A stretch of 62,320 nt of DNA, taken from contig PYJA01000041.1 in NCBI GenBank assembly GCA_003635185.1, forward strand, positions 1-62,320. Direction: 5' to 3'. This document shows positions 61,377 through 62,320 of this stretch, one piece after another (the stretch's first letter is position 1; each line of letters begins with the position of its first letter). The translations under genes were made by a program, and so were the position numbers. The notes beneath the pieces were generated by a model. That model worked only from the letters and a program-made list of their open reading frames with translations, searched no databases and was not told the DNA's origin. Origin of the DNA: Candidatus Poribacteria bacterium. GTDB lineage: Bacteria > Poribacteria > WGA-4E > WGA-3G.

Positions 61377-62319
61377 AGTTGACAGAAACAGATTTCCGAT
61401 TGATGAAGAACTCACAGATAGCAATATAGCCAGAGAGAAACTTCTTATGAACACCCCGAAAACGGCGAAGGAAGTTCCGAACCGTCGTCCAGACACCTTC
61501 AATGCCATTCGTGTGAACCTCGCGAATACCATCAGCATCGTCATCTCGTGCCCACTCACCCGCTTGATGCCTGACCACAGCGTGTGGACGATCAAGACCG
61601 TTATACCCACGCCACCCATCTGTATAAACGACAGTATCTTGGTGCGTGAACTGATGCACATGAGTTGTTAGCGTCTCTTTATCCGTGTGATGAACCACAC
61701 GCAATCTAACCTGACCACACTCGCGCCCGAGAGTGCCTACCACCGGAGGCCGGTCGTTGGCATAGGTGCCGTGCCCTCTCCGTTTGTTGCCGCGCCGACG
61801 GGGCGGATCGTCTGGGTCTCAATGCCGATCCCCTTTCTCGCCAGCGTTTTGGAACATCTCATCGGTTTCAACGCACTTATCCGGTAAGACTGAATGTGGC
61901 TGCATCGTTTCCGCATTCGCCTGAAGCACGCGGCGCATTGACATCACTGTTTGACGATCTACACCGATTTCACGAGCAATTTTCGCACTCGGAACACCTT
62001 GGCAAACGCCACGCAACAACAACACCACCTGGGGAGGTGTAAACTGCTTCTGCTGGAAAACCGTACCACTATAAAGATTATAGGTGCCATCACAAGAAAG
62101 ACACCGATAGATTTGCAAATGGCTATTTTGGGTTTTGCCAAAAAGACGTGCCTCCTCCACGCCTGCACCGCAATGTGGACAATGTAATCCTTCGGGGTGG
62201 AAATGTTTCAGCAACCAAGCAGTCGCTTGTTCTTCATCTATGAGTTCTATTATTGGGAAATCCATACCTTAAAGTATAAACGATTTTAAAGAACTTTGCA
62301 TTAAAATTATTCATGAGCC
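61325..62319 (-). mobile_element. IS1595-family insertion sequence
   Basis: Imperfect inverted ends: GGCTCATG (61325-61332) followed by AATGCA, and at the other end the reverse complement at 62298-62319 (TGCATT and CATGAGCC). The length of about 995 bp fits IS1595-family elements. It has entered the 3' end of the M61-like gene. A target duplication cannot be checked because the window ends one base further on. Confidence 0.72.
61351..62265 (-). pseudogene. IS1595-family transposase interrupted by one in-frame TGA
   Basis: ATG 62265 opens a 305-codon frame with an N-terminal zinc ribbon (CPHCGAG, CLSCDG), a helix-turn-helix (AKIAREIGVDRQTVMSM) and an ISXO2-like core: VETDEMFQNAGEKG, TVVYTDGWRGYN and NGIEGVWTTVRNFLRRFRGV. 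A TGA at 61821-61819 interrupts it after KGDRH; the same frame continues DPDDPPRRRGNKRRGHGTY, as in intact members. One C-to-T change (CGA to TGA) explains this, so the copy is dead unless suppressed. Codon use is unlike that of the first transposase at 1410, so they are different lineages. Confidence 0.88.
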
Positions 62320-62320
62320 A

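Noticed and set aside
61819-61821. TGA in the second transposase as a selenocysteine codon
   Set aside because: The surrounding residues are not a known Sec context, no SECIS-like stem begins there, and a CGA to TGA change explains it better.

Overview
The window looks like accessory chromosome from an uncultured bacterium of the Candidatus Poribacteria type. This is an inference from gene content: sulfatases, phytanoyl-CoA dioxygenase (PhyH) proteins, Gfo/Idh/MocA oxidoreductases, a CehA/McbA-type metallohydrolase, many WD40/NHL propeller proteins, a CUAEP-tail radical SAM selenoprotein, and several families of short palindromic intergenic repeats. No rRNA, replication origin or CRISPR array was seen.

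Positions 1-489 hold the end of an IS3-family element. Next comes the most unusual part, about 489-4958: an AT-rich segment bounded by a perfect 25-bp inverted terminal repeat (489-513 and 4934-4958). It encodes an IS1595/ISXO2-type DDE transposase, a 66-aa protein, a 106-aa protein, an FGE-sulfatase-domain lipoprotein, a 37-aa Lys/Arg-rich peptide, a tRNA-Gly(GCC) and two tRNA-like genes. One tRNA-like gene has a loop with anticodon UUA (would read the stop codon UAA), the other a loop with CAU. Inverted repeats enclose each tRNA. A hairpin-plus-promoter module occurs three times and a 20-nt motif follows two of the tRNAs. The UAA ending the 106-aa gene lies in frame with the lipoprotein gene. 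I read this as a transposon carrying its own tRNA cassettes.

4954-13717 is mostly minus strand: a secreted WD40 protein whose stop codon lies inside the transposon end, a radical SAM protein whose apparent stop is a UGA read as selenocysteine (CUAEP tail, SECIS-like hairpin), a sulfatase and a dimethylformamidase-like protein. A BrnT/BrnA toxin-antitoxin pair and a phosphotransferase follow on the plus strand. 14700-32511 carries mainly small catabolic or conversion enzymes: MDR dehydrogenase, Gfo/Idh/MocA, glutaredoxin-like, gamma-glutamyltransferase, Nudix, BMP-family lipoprotein, Dabb protein, a sulfatase-fold hydrolase with Thr as nucleophile, two C-type-lectin-fold proteins, a double MBL-fold protein, VOC, PhyH and two paralogous proteins of unknown family. 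32512-33253 is repeat-rich and non-coding.

33254-44845 is dominated by propeller proteins: an NHL protein, then after a GNAT gene a tandem array of five membrane-anchored WD40 genes, each overlapping the next by exactly 11 nt. The last three carry a C-terminal domain that looks like a metzincin-type protease with its zinc site lost. coaD follows, then a TonB-dependent receptor on the minus strand. 48036-61376 holds two Gfo/Idh/MocA genes, an ABC ATPase overlapping a PhyH gene, two solitary antitoxin-like genes, a single-chain GmrSD-type restriction protein, a CehA-like hydrolase, an MDR dehydrogenase and an M61-like lipoprotein peptidase. The last gene runs into an IS1595-family element (about 61325-62319) whose transposase is broken by one in-frame TGA. 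Many genes follow each other at short spacing with AAGGAG-type ribosome binding sites. Start sites were moved to these where the sequence supported it.
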